Program-made: the position numbers and the translations under genes
Notes under the pieces: generated by a model
The model's database searches: none
Told to the model about the DNA's origin: nothing
What the model saw: the letters and a program-made list of their open reading frames with translations, nothing else
Assembly: GCF_000374925.1 (NCBI RefSeq)
Contig: NZ_KB895545.1
Span: 1 to 64,000 of the forward strand
Reading direction: 5' to 3'
DNA length: 64,000 nucleotides
DNA from: Arthrobacter sp. 131MFCol6.1
Lineage (GTDB): Bacteria > Actinomycetota > Actinomycetes > Actinomycetales > Micrococcaceae
Shown: one piece after another, positions 1-8,737 of the stretch
Layout: each line of letters opens with the position of its first letter
How positions within the stretch are numbered: the stretch's first letter is position 1

Positions 1-97
<97 letters not shown>

Positions 98-515
98 TAA
101 AACAGACACAACATGCGCCCCCGGGAAAACGGGACACACACGCTGCACAAAATTTGAAACCAGCTAAAAACACCAGACCACACCACGGGGTGGCGGGCCC
201 GGCAAATTCAACCAATTCAATACAATAAATTGGTATCAACAAACTTGGCACACTATTGAGTTCTCAAACAACAGACACATTCGAATACTTGCCGAAACAA
301 TTCATTTCCATGAATTCTTTATTTCGTTTTTCTTCGCTGCGATGTTTACAGCTTATTTCATTCATTTCCACTTTGCAAATTCGCGATTTTCATCGGAATT
401 TCACTTCGTGGAGCGAATCCGCCCAGCAGAATTGAAGCAATTTCCATTATGTGCGCCTAGCGCATGAAGAATTGCTTCTCTTTTGTGGGGGTTTGTCACC
501 GCTCAACGGCGGCGA
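98..515 (-). promoter_or_regulatory. rrn leader and promoter region
   Basis: This stretch between tyrS and 16S holds no convincing gene. It is much more AT-rich than the rest of the window, as expected for rRNA promoters and leader. On the minus strand one candidate promoter is TTGCAA (373-378), a 17-base spacer and TAAGCT. A second possible -10, CATAAT, is near 446-451 with no clear -35. Neither is certain. The leader carries an antitermination box described separately. I did not find a tRNA here. Confidence 0.5.
247..272 (-). promoter_or_regulatory. rrn boxA-type antitermination element
   Basis: The minus strand reads GTTGTTTGAGAACTCAATAG followed by TGTGCC. TTTGAGAACTCAA followed by a GTGT element is the characteristic antitermination signal in actinobacterial rRNA leaders and 16S-23S spacers, where Nus factors load. 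It lies about 150 bases upstream of mature 16S, a normal place for it. Confidence 0.75.
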
Positions 516-519
516 CTCA

Positions 520-571
520 GAAAACAATACACGCTCCTCCCCGGCCGTGCAAATCGGCCGGGAAGGAGCGT
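520..571 (-). terminator. intrinsic terminator after tyrS
   Basis: A long hairpin: the arms around 531-546 and 554-570 pair almost perfectly (CGCTCCT-CCCGGCCG against CGGCCGGG-AGGAGCG) around a 7-base loop. On the minus strand it is followed by TGTATTGTTTT, a U-rich tail. It sits 57 bases after the tyrS stop and before the rrn promoter, so it probably insulates rrn transcription. Confidence 0.85.
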
Positions 572-588
572 GCAGGTGCGTTTTCAGC

Positions 589-634
589 ACTGGTCAGGAT
601 CCGGTACTGGTCAGGATTCGCTACTGGTCAGGAC
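589..634. repeat. three direct repeats spanning the tyrS stop codon
   Basis: ACTGGTCAGGAT/C occurs at 589-600, 606-617 and 623-634, a period of 17. The innermost copy contains the tyrS stop codon, so two extra copies of the gene's last bases lie in the 3' untranslated region. This resembles the stop-codon-spanning tandem repeat at 9267-9478. Confidence 0.85.
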
Positions 635-1941
635 GCGGCGACTTCCACCGTTGCCAGGTTCTTCTTGCCCCGGCGCAGAAGCAGGTAGCGCCCGTGCAGC
701 AACTCGCTGGCCGCAATGACGGCGTCGGGATCGGAAACCTTTGCATTGTTGACGTAGGCGCCGCCCTCCCCCACGGTGCGGCGTGCGGCGGACTTGCTCT
801 CAGACAGACCGGAGGCGACCAGCAGCTCGATGATGCCCAGGGCGCCGGCGTCGACCGTGGCGGAGGGCAGCTCCGAGGTCGCCGCCTTCAAGGTCCCTTC
901 GTCCAGTACGGAAAGATCGCCATTGCCAAACACCGCGGCGGAAGCCGCAATGACCTTCTCCGTGGCGTCCACGCCATGGACGAGCGAGGTCACCTCGTAG
1001 GCCAGCTTCCGCTGGCCCTCGCGGGCGAAGGGCCGTTCGGCGATCGCGAGCTCCAGTTCCTCAATCTCGGCGCGGCTCAGGAAGGTGAACACTTTGAGGC
1101 GGTCCGCGACGTCGGCGTCTGCCGTGTTGAGCCAGAACTGGTAAAAGGCGTACGGGCTGCACATGGCCGGATCCAGCCAGATCGCGTTGCCCTCGCTCTT
1201 GCCGAACTTGGTGCCGTCAGAGTTGGTGATGAGCGGCGTTCCGAGGGCGTGGACGTGCTTGCCCTCGACCTTGCGGATGAGCTCGGTGCCACTGGTGAGG
1301 TTGCCCCACTGATCCGAGCCGCCGGTCTGCAGCATGCAGCCGTAGTCGCGGAACAACTGCAGGTAGTCCATGCCCTGCAGGATCTGGTAGCTGAACTCCG
1401 TGTAGCTGATGCCTTCATCGGAGCTGAGGCGGGAGGCAACGGCGTCCTTGCGGAGCATGGTGCCGACACGGTAGTGCTTGCCGATCTCGCGCAGGAAGTC
1501 GATGGCGCTCAGGGGCGCCGTCCAATCCAGGTTGTTGACCATCCGGGCTGCGTTGTCGCCCTCGAAGCTCAGGAAGCGGCGGACCTGGGCCTGAAGGTAG
1601 CCCACCCACTCGGACACAGTGTCCTTGGTGTTGAGGGTGCGTTCCGCCGTCGGACGCGGATCACCGATCAAGCCCGTGGAGCCGCCCACCAGTCCGAGCG
1701 GCCTGTGGCCGGCCAGCTGGATCCGGCGCATGAGCAACAGCTGGACCAGGTTGCCCAGGTGCAGGCTCGGCGCGGTCGGATCGAAGCCGCAGTAATACGT
1801 CACGGGGTCGCCGGCGAGGAGCTTTTCGAGCTCCGCCTCATCCGTGGAGACGTGGACAAGGCCGCGCCATTTCAGCTCCTGCCAGATATTGGCAAAGCTG
1901 GGATCGTTCTGCTGGGCATCGAGAATATTTAGCTGGGACAC
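628..1941 (-). CDS. tyrS: tyrosyl-tRNA synthetase
   Basis: Class I aminoacyl-tRNA synthetase that charges tRNA-Tyr in the cytosol. 437 residues, the normal bacterial length. The HIGH-type motif is HLGN (61-64), the tyrosine-binding GGSDQWGN is at 207-214, and the KMSKS-type loop is KFGKS (245-249). A C-terminal S4-like RNA-binding domain follows. The start is GTG. No clear Shine-Dalgarno precedes it, and a TAACTTAGATT stretch lies just upstream, so a leaderless mRNA is possible. It is 60 bases downstream of helD and ends in a strong terminator before the rRNA operon. Confidence 0.97.
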   Translation of the reverse strand: MSQLNILDAQQNDPSFANIWQELKWRGLVHVSTDEAELEKLLAGDPVTYYCGFDPTAPSLHLGNLVQLLLMRRIQLAGHRPLGLVGGSTGLIGDPRPTAERTLNTKDTVSEWVGYLQAQVRRFLSFEGDNAARMVNNLDWTAPLSAIDFLREIGKHYRVGTMLRKDAVASRLSSDEGISYTEFSYQILQGMDYLQLFRDYGCMLQTGGSDQWGNLTSGTELIRKVEGKHVHALGTPLITNSDGTKFGKSEGNAIWLDPAMCSPYAFYQFWLNTADADVADRLKVFTFLSRAEIEELELAIAERPFAREGQRKLAYEVTSLVHGVDATEKVIAASAAVFGNGDLSVLDEGTLKAATSELPSATVDAGALGIIELLVASGLSESKSAARRTVGEGGAYVNNAKVSDPDAVIAASELLHGRYLLLRRGKKNLATVEVAAS

Positions 1942-2001
1942 GGAATCTAAGTTAGCAGGATCAACCGGGCCGCAGCGCAGGTGACGCCCGCCGGCCCGGG
2001 C

Positions 2002-4230
2002 CTACTCCTCGATGCCTGCCGGGACTCCGGCGGCGGCGATGAGCCGCAGGCGCTGGGTGGGCCGGGTCATGGCCACGTACAGGTCACCCACCCGGCCGTG
2101 CTCGTGGTTGAGCATGTCCGTCGGTTCCAGGACCACGACGCCGTCGAATTCCAGTCCCTTTGCCTCGCGGGGACTGATCACCACGATGTCCTGCGCGTAA
2201 CTACCCGCGCCTGTGCCGACACGGTGGCCGTATGCGGCCCGCAGTGCGGCGCTGGCTTCGGGGAGAAGGTCGCCGTCGGCGATGACCGCCAGCAGGCCGC
2301 CCTCGATGGCCTCCAGTTCCTCCGGAAGCACCTCGACGAGCTTGTTGACGATCTGGCCCTCGCCGACCTTGTCGATGACCGGCGACCAGCGCCCTTCCCT
2401 CACGGCCTTGGGCGCCGAAACCACCAGTCCGGCCGCGGTCGCCATGCGGGCGGCGGCCTCGGCGATCTGGGACGGGGTGCGGTAGTTGACGGTCAGCTCC
2501 TCGAGCTGCCAGCGGTCGCCGAACATGGGGCCCAGCGCGCTGTGCCACGAGTTGGCGCCGGCAACGGAACTGGTCTGGGCGATGTCGCCCACGATCGTAA
2601 AGGACTTCAGCGGGCAGCGGCGGACCAGCAGCCGCCACTGCATGGGTGACAGCTCCTGCGCTTCGTCCACCACAATGTGCCCGAAGGCCCAGGAACGGTC
2701 CGTGGTGGCACGCTCTGCAGCGGTCAGCCGCGTCTCCCGCTCCTGGTTCTGGTCCACCAGGTCTTCGGCCGTGACAAGGACGTCCACGCCGGCGGTTTCC
2801 ATGTTGACAAGGGTCTGCTTGGCGTTGGCCAGGTCGCGGGCACGGTCCTGTTCCTGCTGCGCCAGGCCGCGCCCGGCGGCGGCATCAAGCTCGCCGAGCA
2901 ATTCGGCAGCCTCGTCCAGCAGCGGCACGTCGGACTCGGTCCAGGGCGAATCGGCCGGGCGGAGCAGCAACGCGCGTTCCTCCGGGCTGAGATGCGGGGT
3001 GCATGCCTCGAGGATGGCCGGCTTGCTGAGCAGCTCCCCCACGAGCTTCTCCGGGGTCATCGGCATCCAGCACAGGTTCAAGGCGATCCGGACATCCCGG
3101 GCGGAGCGGACGTCCTCGGCCAAGTAGGAGCGGTCGGCGTTATTGCCGATGTTGCCTGCCTCCACCAGCTCCGTCATCTGCTCGGTCAATTCGCGGAGCA
3201 GGATCTTGACGAAGGAGACGCGGGCCTCGTTGTGCGGTTTGCCGGTGGCGCGCGCCCTTTCCTTGGCGCGGCGGACCTGCCTGGGCGTGAGGACCAGCTT
3301 GCGGCCGTCAACTTCCAGGGTCCGGTTTCCGGCCGGAATGCGCTGCCGGTTGGCCACGGCGTTGGCGACCACCTCGGCCATGTCGAGCCGGCCCTTGATG
3401 GCGGCGACGGCGGAGTCCGGCTCGGCGACGGCGGTGATGCCGGGCATGAGCCGGCCCAGGCTCGCCATGACGACGCCGGTCTCGCCGAGCGAGGGCAGCA
3501 CGCGTTCGATGTACTTCATGAAGGACGACGTCGGTCCCACCAGCAGGACGCCGGCGCTCTTGAGCCTGTCCCGGTGCGTGTAGAGCAGGTACGCGGCGCG
3601 GTGCAGGGCGACGGCGGTCTTGCCCGTACCCGGGCCACCCTGGACCACGAGGGCGCCGGAGATGGAGGAACGGATGATCCGGTCCTGCTCGGACTGGATG
3701 GTGCCGACGATGTCTGACATCCGGCCCGTCCGCTTGGAGTTCAGGGCAGCCAGCAGGGCACCCTCGCCCTGGAGCGAATCGTTGTCGGCGAGCATGTCGG
3801 CGTCGAGCACGTCGTCCTCGATTGCCTTAACCTCGCGGCCCTGCAGGATCAGGTGACGGCGGCGGCGGACGCCCTGCCGGTCGAACGCCGTAGCCTGGTA
3901 GAAATGCCCGGCCTCGGGCGCACGCCAGTCCACCATGAGCCGCTGCAGGTCCTCAGTGGTCAGGCCGATGCGGCCGATGTACTGGGCCTCCCCGGAATCC
4001 AGGTCCAGGCGGCCGAACACGAGCCGGTCATCGACGGCGTCGAGCTGGGCGAGGCGGTCCTCGTAGAGGGCGGCGAAGGCATCGCGTTCGGAAACGTTCT
4101 GCATGGTGCCCACGGCACCGGCCCGGCGCACTTGGGCCAGCTGGGTGCGCTTCTCCGCCCGCAACTCATCGAGCCGGGCGTAAAGTCCGGCCACATAGTC
4201 GCGTTCATGGGCCAAATCAGCGTCGTGCAT
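2002..4230 (-). CDS. helD: HelD-like UvrD-family ATPase (RNA polymerase-associated)
   Basis: 742-residue superfamily 1 ATPase. The N-terminal 60 residues are charged and helical, the expected coiled coil of HelD. They are followed by the HelD signature YIGRIGL and DWRAPEAGHFYQAT (84-114), Walker A GGPGTGKT (198-205), a Walker B VVDEAQELSPMQW and a C-terminal motif VI YVAMTRPTQRL. HelD proteins push into RNA polymerase channels and release stalled or drug-bound enzyme; some actinobacterial members (HelR) protect against rifamycins. Whether this one does is inference. I chose the ATG at 4230 because AGGGGAA precedes it; the frame is open further upstream, but those residues do not look like the family. 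It lies between apt and tyrS, same strand. Confidence 0.88.
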   Translation of the reverse strand: MHDADLAHERDYVAGLYARLDELRAEKRTQLAQVRRAGAVGTMQNVSERDAFAALYEDRLAQLDAVDDRLVFGRLDLDSGEAQYIGRIGLTTEDLQRLMVDWRAPEAGHFYQATAFDRQGVRRRRHLILQGREVKAIEDDVLDADMLADNDSLQGEGALLAALNSKRTGRMSDIVGTIQSEQDRIIRSSISGALVVQGGPGTGKTAVALHRAAYLLYTHRDRLKSAGVLLVGPTSSFMKYIERVLPSLGETGVVMASLGRLMPGITAVAEPDSAVAAIKGRLDMAEVVANAVANRQRIPAGNRTLEVDGRKLVLTPRQVRRAKERARATGKPHNEARVSFVKILLRELTEQMTELVEAGNIGNNADRSYLAEDVRSARDVRIALNLCWMPMTPEKLVGELLSKPAILEACTPHLSPEERALLLRPADSPWTESDVPLLDEAAELLGELDAAAGRGLAQQEQDRARDLANAKQTLVNMETAGVDVLVTAEDLVDQNQERETRLTAAERATTDRSWAFGHIVVDEAQELSPMQWRLLVRRCPLKSFTIVGDIAQTSSVAGANSWHSALGPMFGDRWQLEELTVNYRTPSQIAEAAARMATAAGLVVSAPKAVREGRWSPVIDKVGEGQIVNKLVEVLPEELEAIEGGLLAVIADGDLLPEASAALRAAYGHRVGTGAGSYAQDIVVISPREAKGLEFDGVVVLEPTDMLNHEHGRVGDLYVAMTRPTQRLRLIAAAGVPAGIEE

Positions 4231-4352
4231 CGAACGTTCCCCTATCGAAAAAGACGGACCCACCATTCTACAGCCATTTCGGCGGGCACGGCTGTTGCAT
4301 GTCGCCAAACAATGCCAAGGCAGTCTTCGTCAGGGAATTCTACCGACACGTC

Positions 4353-4374
4353 CCGGATGGTCCAGACCATCCGG
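4353..4374. repeat. perfect 10-bp inverted repeat between apt and helD
   Basis: CCGGATGGTC and its exact complement are separated by only CA. It begins 4 bases after the apt stop and about 120 bases before the helD start. The 2-base centre is tight for an RNA hairpin and no U-tract follows, so an operator for helD is as likely as a terminator for apt. Confidence 0.6.
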
Positions 4375-4378
4375 CCCG

Positions 4379-4936
4379 CTAGATCCGCAGCAGGGACCGG
4401 ACGTTGTGGCCGGTCAGGGCTGTGCGGCCGCCAAGTTCGTCGAGTTCCATGACCACGCCGATGCCGGCAACGTGGATCCCGCACCGCTCGAACAGCCGCG
4501 CCGCGGCGCCGAGCGTGCCGCCCGTGGCCAGCACGTCGTCGAGGATCAGAACCCGGCTCCCCGGCGCCAGGTCCGTGGTGTGCAGCTCAAGGGTGGCGGT
4601 GCCGTACTCCAGGGCGTAGTCCTCGGAGAACACCTCGCGCGGCAGCTTGCCGGCCTTGCGGACCGTGATAACCCCGGTCCCGGTGGCGTAGGCGGCGGCC
4701 GCCGCGAGCAGGAAGCCGCGGGCTTCAACTCCGGCGACGGCGTCGAACTGGCCCTGGAAAGGTCCCACCAGGGCATCGACCACGGCCCCGAAGGCGGCGC
4801 CGTCGGCGAACACCGGGGTCAGGTCCTTGAAACTGACCCCCGGTTTGGGATAGTCCGGGATGGTGGCGCACAGGCCCTTGATCAGCTCATCCACCGGCAT
4901 TGCAGTCGTCGTCTGGTTTAGGTCGCTTTGATTCAC
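4379..4936 (-). CDS. apt: adenine phosphoribosyltransferase
   Basis: Purine salvage enzyme that makes AMP from adenine and PRPP. 185 residues, normal for the family. Visible features are PDYPKPGVSFKDLTP (28-42), the VEARGF base-site motif, and the PRPP-binding loop VLILDDVLATGGTL (129-142). Start ATG at 4936; it may be one residue off because no strong ribosome site is obvious. The upstream 150 bases separate it from a divergent acetyltransferase gene. Confidence 0.95.
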   Translation of the reverse strand: MNQSDLNQTTTAMPVDELIKGLCATIPDYPKPGVSFKDLTPVFADGAAFGAVVDALVGPFQGQFDAVAGVEARGFLLAAAAAYATGTGVITVRKAGKLPREVFSEDYALEYGTATLELHTTDLAPGSRVLILDDVLATGGTLGAAARLFERCGIHVAGIGVVMELDELGGRTALTGHNVRSLLRI

Positions 4937-5087
4937 CCATCCACCTTACTGGCTGGTAGCAGGAAGGCTGCCGGGCCGAGGCCTCCCGGGCCGGCGGATT
5001 CGTGGCAACCCACCGGCCATCTGATGTTCATGCTGTCGGCGCCCGACTCACCGCTCCCGTCCACCCCGCCGGTGATTGAATGCTCGA

Positions 5088-5705
5088 ATGCGACACGAAA
5101 TCGTCCTCTCCGGCCATGGGGTTCGCCTGGTTCCGCTGGCCCCGCTCCATGCGGCAGGCCTCTTTGATTTTGTGGACGCCGGCATGTGGGCAGGCATGGC
5201 GGCGCCCATGCCTGGGACGGCTCGCGAACTTGCAGTGCTGTTCCAGTCACGGCTGCAGGATCCTGCCACCATCCCCTTCGCCGTGACGGACGGGCGCACC
5301 GGAGCCCTGCTGGGCACGACGTCCCTCCGCGACTACGTTCCGGCGCAGCAACGCCTGGAAATCGGCGGAACATTCTACGGGCGGCAGTTCTGGGGCAGCC
5401 ACGTCAATCCGGCGAGCAAGCACATGCTCCTCGCCTACGCCTATGAGGTACTGGGAGTGGACCGGGTGGCTTTCCGCTGCGACGCCCGAAACACCCGGAG
5501 CGCGACGGCGATCGAACGGCTCGGCGCCCAATTCGAGGGGGTCCTCCGCGGCCACCGCGCGGCGCCCGGCGGGGGACGCGCGGACACCGCCGTCTTCTCG
5601 ATCCTCGCGCAGGATTGGCCGCAAGTACGCGAAGGCCTGCGGCGCCGCCTCGCCCCCTTCGCCGTCGGCGCCGACTTCTCGCTGGGCAGCTTCGCCGCTA
5701 CCTAG
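5088..5705 (+). CDS. GNAT-family N-acetyltransferase
   Basis: 205 residues. The pattern fits RimJ/RimL-type GNAT enzymes: VRLVPLAPLHAAGLFDFVD at the N-terminus, an EIGGTFYGRQFWGSHVNPAS region, then GVDRVAFRCDARNTRSATAI and ERLGAQFEGVLRGHR, the usual acetyl-CoA-binding end of the fold. The substrate cannot be told; relatives acetylate protein N-termini, amines or antibiotics. ATG at 5088 gives the natural start of the fold; TTG 12 bases earlier is also in frame. Its neighbours do not form an operon with it. Confidence 0.85.
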   Translation: MRHEIVLSGHGVRLVPLAPLHAAGLFDFVDAGMWAGMAAPMPGTARELAVLFQSRLQDPATIPFAVTDGRTGALLGTTSLRDYVPAQQRLEIGGTFYGRQFWGSHVNPASKHMLLAYAYEVLGVDRVAFRCDARNTRSATAIERLGAQFEGVLRGHRAAPGGGRADTAVFSILAQDWPQVREGLRRRLAPFAVGADFSLGSFAAT

Positions 5706-5709
5706 ACCC

Positions 5710-6333
5710 CTACTCCTGTGCCGGTGGAGGCACAGCTTCCGGAGGCACAGCTTCTGGAGGCACGGAGTCCAGTTCCGGCGGGCGCAGGAGTTCGTTCGCG
5801 AGCCCGTAGGAGACGACGCCCAGCGCTTTCCGGAGCGCGCGCTCGGCCTCGAACCGCCCGGCCGCCACGCTGCTCAGCCGGTCGTAGTCCCCGGCCCATC
5901 CGGACCGGCGGAACCTGTCGGCGTCACCGTGAAGGAGCCGTCCGTAGAGGACGTCCTCGAACAAATCATGGTCAGCCAAGGCGATTTCGGCCATCAGCGC
6001 CTCGCGGTCCCGGATCATCCCGTTGGTGAACATCCCGGCCGCTTCCGCTGCGCCCTGGGCGATCCGGGAGTCCGCCGAGTAGTTGCACAGGCGCAGCGCC
6101 CGCACCACGAGTTTGAGCGAAACGTGCTCTTCGGGAACGATGAATTTGCGCAGCAGGGCAGCACGGAAGAGCTCCACCCAGTGCCTGCGCTCTGCCTCGA
6201 GGGAGCCCACCGCGACCTGTTCGCCGTCAGGTGTGAACAGTTCCACCATGCGGAAGTACTCGGTGGCCAGCTCCGCGAAGATCTGGAGCCGCTCCAGCTC
6301 GCTGCCCGGTTTTCCGCGCTTCCCCTCGCCCAT
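5710..6333 (-). CDS. uncharacterised protein with C-terminal proline repeats
   Basis: 207 residues, charged and mainly helical, with no membrane segment or signal peptide. I do not recognise the family. The C-terminus carries a short repeat (VPPEA twice, then VPPPAQE) encoded by direct DNA repeats near 5728-5765, probably a disordered tail. Codon use matches its neighbours and GGAG precedes the ATG, so it is likely real. It is convergent with the acetyltransferase gene, with stops only 4 bases apart. Confidence 0.7.
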   Translation of the reverse strand: MGEGKRGKPGSELERLQIFAELATEYFRMVELFTPDGEQVAVGSLEAERRHWVELFRAALLRKFIVPEEHVSLKLVVRALRLCNYSADSRIAQGAAEAAGMFTNGMIRDREALMAEIALADHDLFEDVLYGRLLHGDADRFRRSGWAGDYDRLSSVAAGRFEAERALRKALGVVSYGLANELLRPPELDSVPPEAVPPEAVPPPAQE

Positions 6334-6406
6334 AATGCTCCATCATCCCCCACCGCACATGCCGGCATCAGGGAGCCGGCACGGTGTGTACCGAGTGCCG
6401 GCCACG

Positions 6407-7108
6407 CTACGCGCCGCGGGCGCTTGGCGCCTTTGCCGGCTTTGCCGCCTTGTAGCGGGAGACGGTCGGGTCGCCGCTGAGCCAGAACCGCCAGGGGTAC
6501 TCGTGGCTGCCGCCGTCGCCGGAGACGCCGACGCGCGGACCGGAGCTGATGACCGCAGCGACCCCCTCCGGCGGGTGCGCGGCCGGTTCCAGCCGGAACG
6601 GCGGCGCGAGGGCATCCCGCCCGCTGTCCGCCGTCGTCAACCCCAGCGCGGTGGCCAGCCGGGCAGGCCCGCTCGCGAGGTCGCTGTCCGATTTCGACGT
6701 CGGCCGCCTGGCCCTCGCCAGCTCATGTCCCGCGACCACTTCGCCGGCCCGCAGCAGGAGCGCCGACGCCACGCCCTCGGGCCCGCAGACGATATTGGCG
6801 CAATGGTGCATCCCATACGTGAAATACACGTAGAGGTGGCCGGCCGGGCCGAACATCGGGGCGTTGCGGGCCGTTTGGCCGCGGAAGGTGTGGGACCCGG
6901 GGTCAGGGTGGTGCGAATCGTGCGGGCCCAGGTAGGCCTCCACCTCGGTAATCCGAACCGAGACGGATCCGCCGGGCCCGTCGTGCGTCAACACCGCGCC
7001 GAGGATCAGCGGCGCCACGTGCCGGGCATCGGCCGAGAGCAGCTCGCGGACGGACCCGGCCGCGCCGGACTCCGTGCCGGACTCGGCAGGAAGCGGGCTG
7101 GAAGTCAT
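6407..7108 (-). CDS. mpg: 3-methyladenine DNA glycosylase (AAG/MPG family)
   Basis: Base-excision repair enzyme that removes alkylated purines and hypoxanthine. 233 residues. The fingerprint of the AAG fold is clear: ITEVEAYLG with the catalytic Glu, then HTFRGQTARNAPMFG, YVYFTYGMHHCANIV, and the RAGEVVAGHELARARRP region. The N-terminal 20 residues are low complexity. It is divergent from the Ada-AlkA gene across a 90-base gap, so the three alkylation-repair genes here may share control. tyrS and mpg are neighbours in mycobacteria also. Confidence 0.93.
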   Translation of the reverse strand: MTSSPLPAESGTESGAAGSVRELLSADARHVAPLILGAVLTHDGPGGSVSVRITEVEAYLGPHDSHHPDPGSHTFRGQTARNAPMFGPAGHLYVYFTYGMHHCANIVCGPEGVASALLLRAGEVVAGHELARARRPTSKSDSDLASGPARLATALGLTTADSGRDALAPPFRLEPAAHPPEGVAAVISSGPRVGVSGDGGSHEYPWRFWLSGDPTVSRYKAAKPAKAPSARGA

Positions 7109-7198
7109 GCTCAGACTTTAACAAACACCGCCGAAGGACCGTACGGCCGTGTCCGAATTCCGCTAGCAGCTGTTCCGCGAAGCTGGCAGGATGGGGTG

Positions 7199-8737
7199 AT
7201 GGACTTCTGGCAGCGCTACCGGGCAATCGATGCCCGGGACACCCGATTCGACGGGCAGTTCTACACCGCTGTCCGGACCACCGGCATCTATTGCCGGCCG
7301 TCGTGCCCGGCGCGGACGCCCAAGGCGGACAACGTCACGTTCTATGAAACGTCCGCCGCGGCGCACGATGCCGGCTACCGTGCGTGCAAACGCTGCCTGC
7401 CCGAGGCCGTGCCGGGTACGCCGGCCTGGAACGTGCGCTCCGATATCGCCGGCCGGGCCATGCGGCTCATCAATGACGGCGTGATCAACCGCGACGGCGT
7501 CGAGGGGCTCGCGGCCCGGCTCGGATACTCCTCACGCCAGCTCAACCGGATCCTCAGCCACGAACTCGGCGCCGGCCCGCTGTCCCTGGCGCGGGCCAGC
7601 CGCGCCCAGACCGCCCGCACCCTGCTGGTCTCCACCGCCATGAAAGTCTCGGACATCGCCTTCGCCGCTGGATTCAGCAGCGTGCGCCAGTTCAACGAGA
7701 CCATCGGCGAGGTCTTTGCGATGACGCCTTCCGCGCTCCGTGCCACAGCCAGGCATCACCGCTCCCCCGCGGCGACCACAGCGCTCACGCTCAACCTTCC
7801 GTACCGCGAACCGTTCGACCCGGGCGTCTTCGATTTCTTGGCCGTCCGCGCCATCCCCGGGATCGAGGAAGGTACCTCCACTTCCTACGCCCGGACCCTG
7901 CGGCTGACCCACGGCGATGCCCGCTTCCGGGTGGATTACGACGCCGGCGCGGCCGGGCGTCCGCTCGTGCTGACCATCGGCGCCGTCGACCTCCGGGACC
8001 TGGCCGCCCTGCTGAGCAGGGTCCGCCGGCTGCTGGACCTGGACGCCGATCCGGTCGCCATCGATGCCGCCCTCGCGGCCGACCCCCGGCTGGCCGCTGC
8101 GGTGGCGCGCACGCCGGGCATGCGGATGCCCGGCGCCGTTGATCCGCAGGAACTGCTGATCCGGGCGATGATTGGCCAACAGATCACCGTGGCTGCCGCG
8201 CGGACCGCCCTGGTCCAGCTTTCCGCGGCCGGGAGCGCGAGCCTGGTGCCCGACGACGGCCTCCACCGGCTGTTCCCGACGGCCGCCGAGATTGCCGGGA
8301 CCGGCTTCGAACTGCTCCGCGGCCCTCAGCGGCGGATCGATGCTGTCCGGCGCGCCGCGGCGGCGATGGCCTCGGGCGACCTCGACTTCGGCTATGGCGA
8401 TGACGTGCGGGGGCTGGAGGCCAAACTCCTGCCCCTGGCCGGCGTCGGACCGTGGACCGTGGGATACGTCGCGATGCGGGTCATCGGCGCGCCGGATGTG
8501 TTCCTGGCCAACGACGCCGCGGTCCGCAACGGCATCCGCTCACTGGCCCAATCTCCCGACGACGCCACCACCCTGGCCCCCGATTTCCGTGAGGTCAGCC
8601 CCTGGCGCTCCTACGCCACCATGCACCTGTGGCGCGCAGCAGCGGCTGCCCAGGCCGCGGCGCGCAAGCCGTCCCTGCCGCCGAGGCAGGCTCCAACGCA
8701 GAACCACAAGCAGACTCCGAAGAAAGCGAAACCATGA
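7199..8737 (+). CDS. Ada-AlkA fusion: methylation sensor/regulator and 3-methyladenine glycosylase
   Basis: 512-residue protein with three parts. Residues 1-80 are an Ada metal-binding domain with the four zinc cysteines Cys32, Cys36, Cys63 and Cys66; one accepts a methyl group from DNA phosphotriesters. About 85-180 is an AraC-type helix-turn-helix (VSDIAFAAGFSSVRQFNETI). The rest is AlkA: an N-terminal subdomain, then a helix-hairpin-helix with LAGVGPWTVGYVAMR and the catalytic Asp in VFLANDAAVRNG. It lacks the Cys-transferase domain of E. coli Ada; ogt downstream supplies that activity. The open frame runs far upstream, but M at 7199 starts the Ada fold. The stop overlaps the ogt start as ATGA. 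Confidence 0.92.
   Translation: MDFWQRYRAIDARDTRFDGQFYTAVRTTGIYCRPSCPARTPKADNVTFYETSAAAHDAGYRACKRCLPEAVPGTPAWNVRSDIAGRAMRLINDGVINRDGVEGLAARLGYSSRQLNRILSHELGAGPLSLARASRAQTARTLLVSTAMKVSDIAFAAGFSSVRQFNETIGEVFAMTPSALRATARHHRSPAATTALTLNLPYREPFDPGVFDFLAVRAIPGIEEGTSTSYARTLRLTHGDARFRVDYDAGAAGRPLVLTIGAVDLRDLAALLSRVRRLLDLDADPVAIDAALAADPRLAAAVARTPGMRMPGAVDPQELLIRAMIGQQITVAAARTALVQLSAAGSASLVPDDGLHRLFPTAAEIAGTGFELLRGPQRRIDAVRRAAAAMASGDLDFGYGDDVRGLEAKLLPLAGVGPWTVGYVAMRVIGAPDVFLANDAAVRNGIRSLAQSPDDATTLAPDFREVSPWRSYATMHLWRAAAAAQAAARKPSLPPRQAPTQNHKQTPKKAKP

Noticed and set aside
4231..4378. Rifamycin-associated element before helD
   Set aside because: I cannot recall the exact consensus securely and the palindrome found is not an obvious match, so it is reported only as a palindrome.
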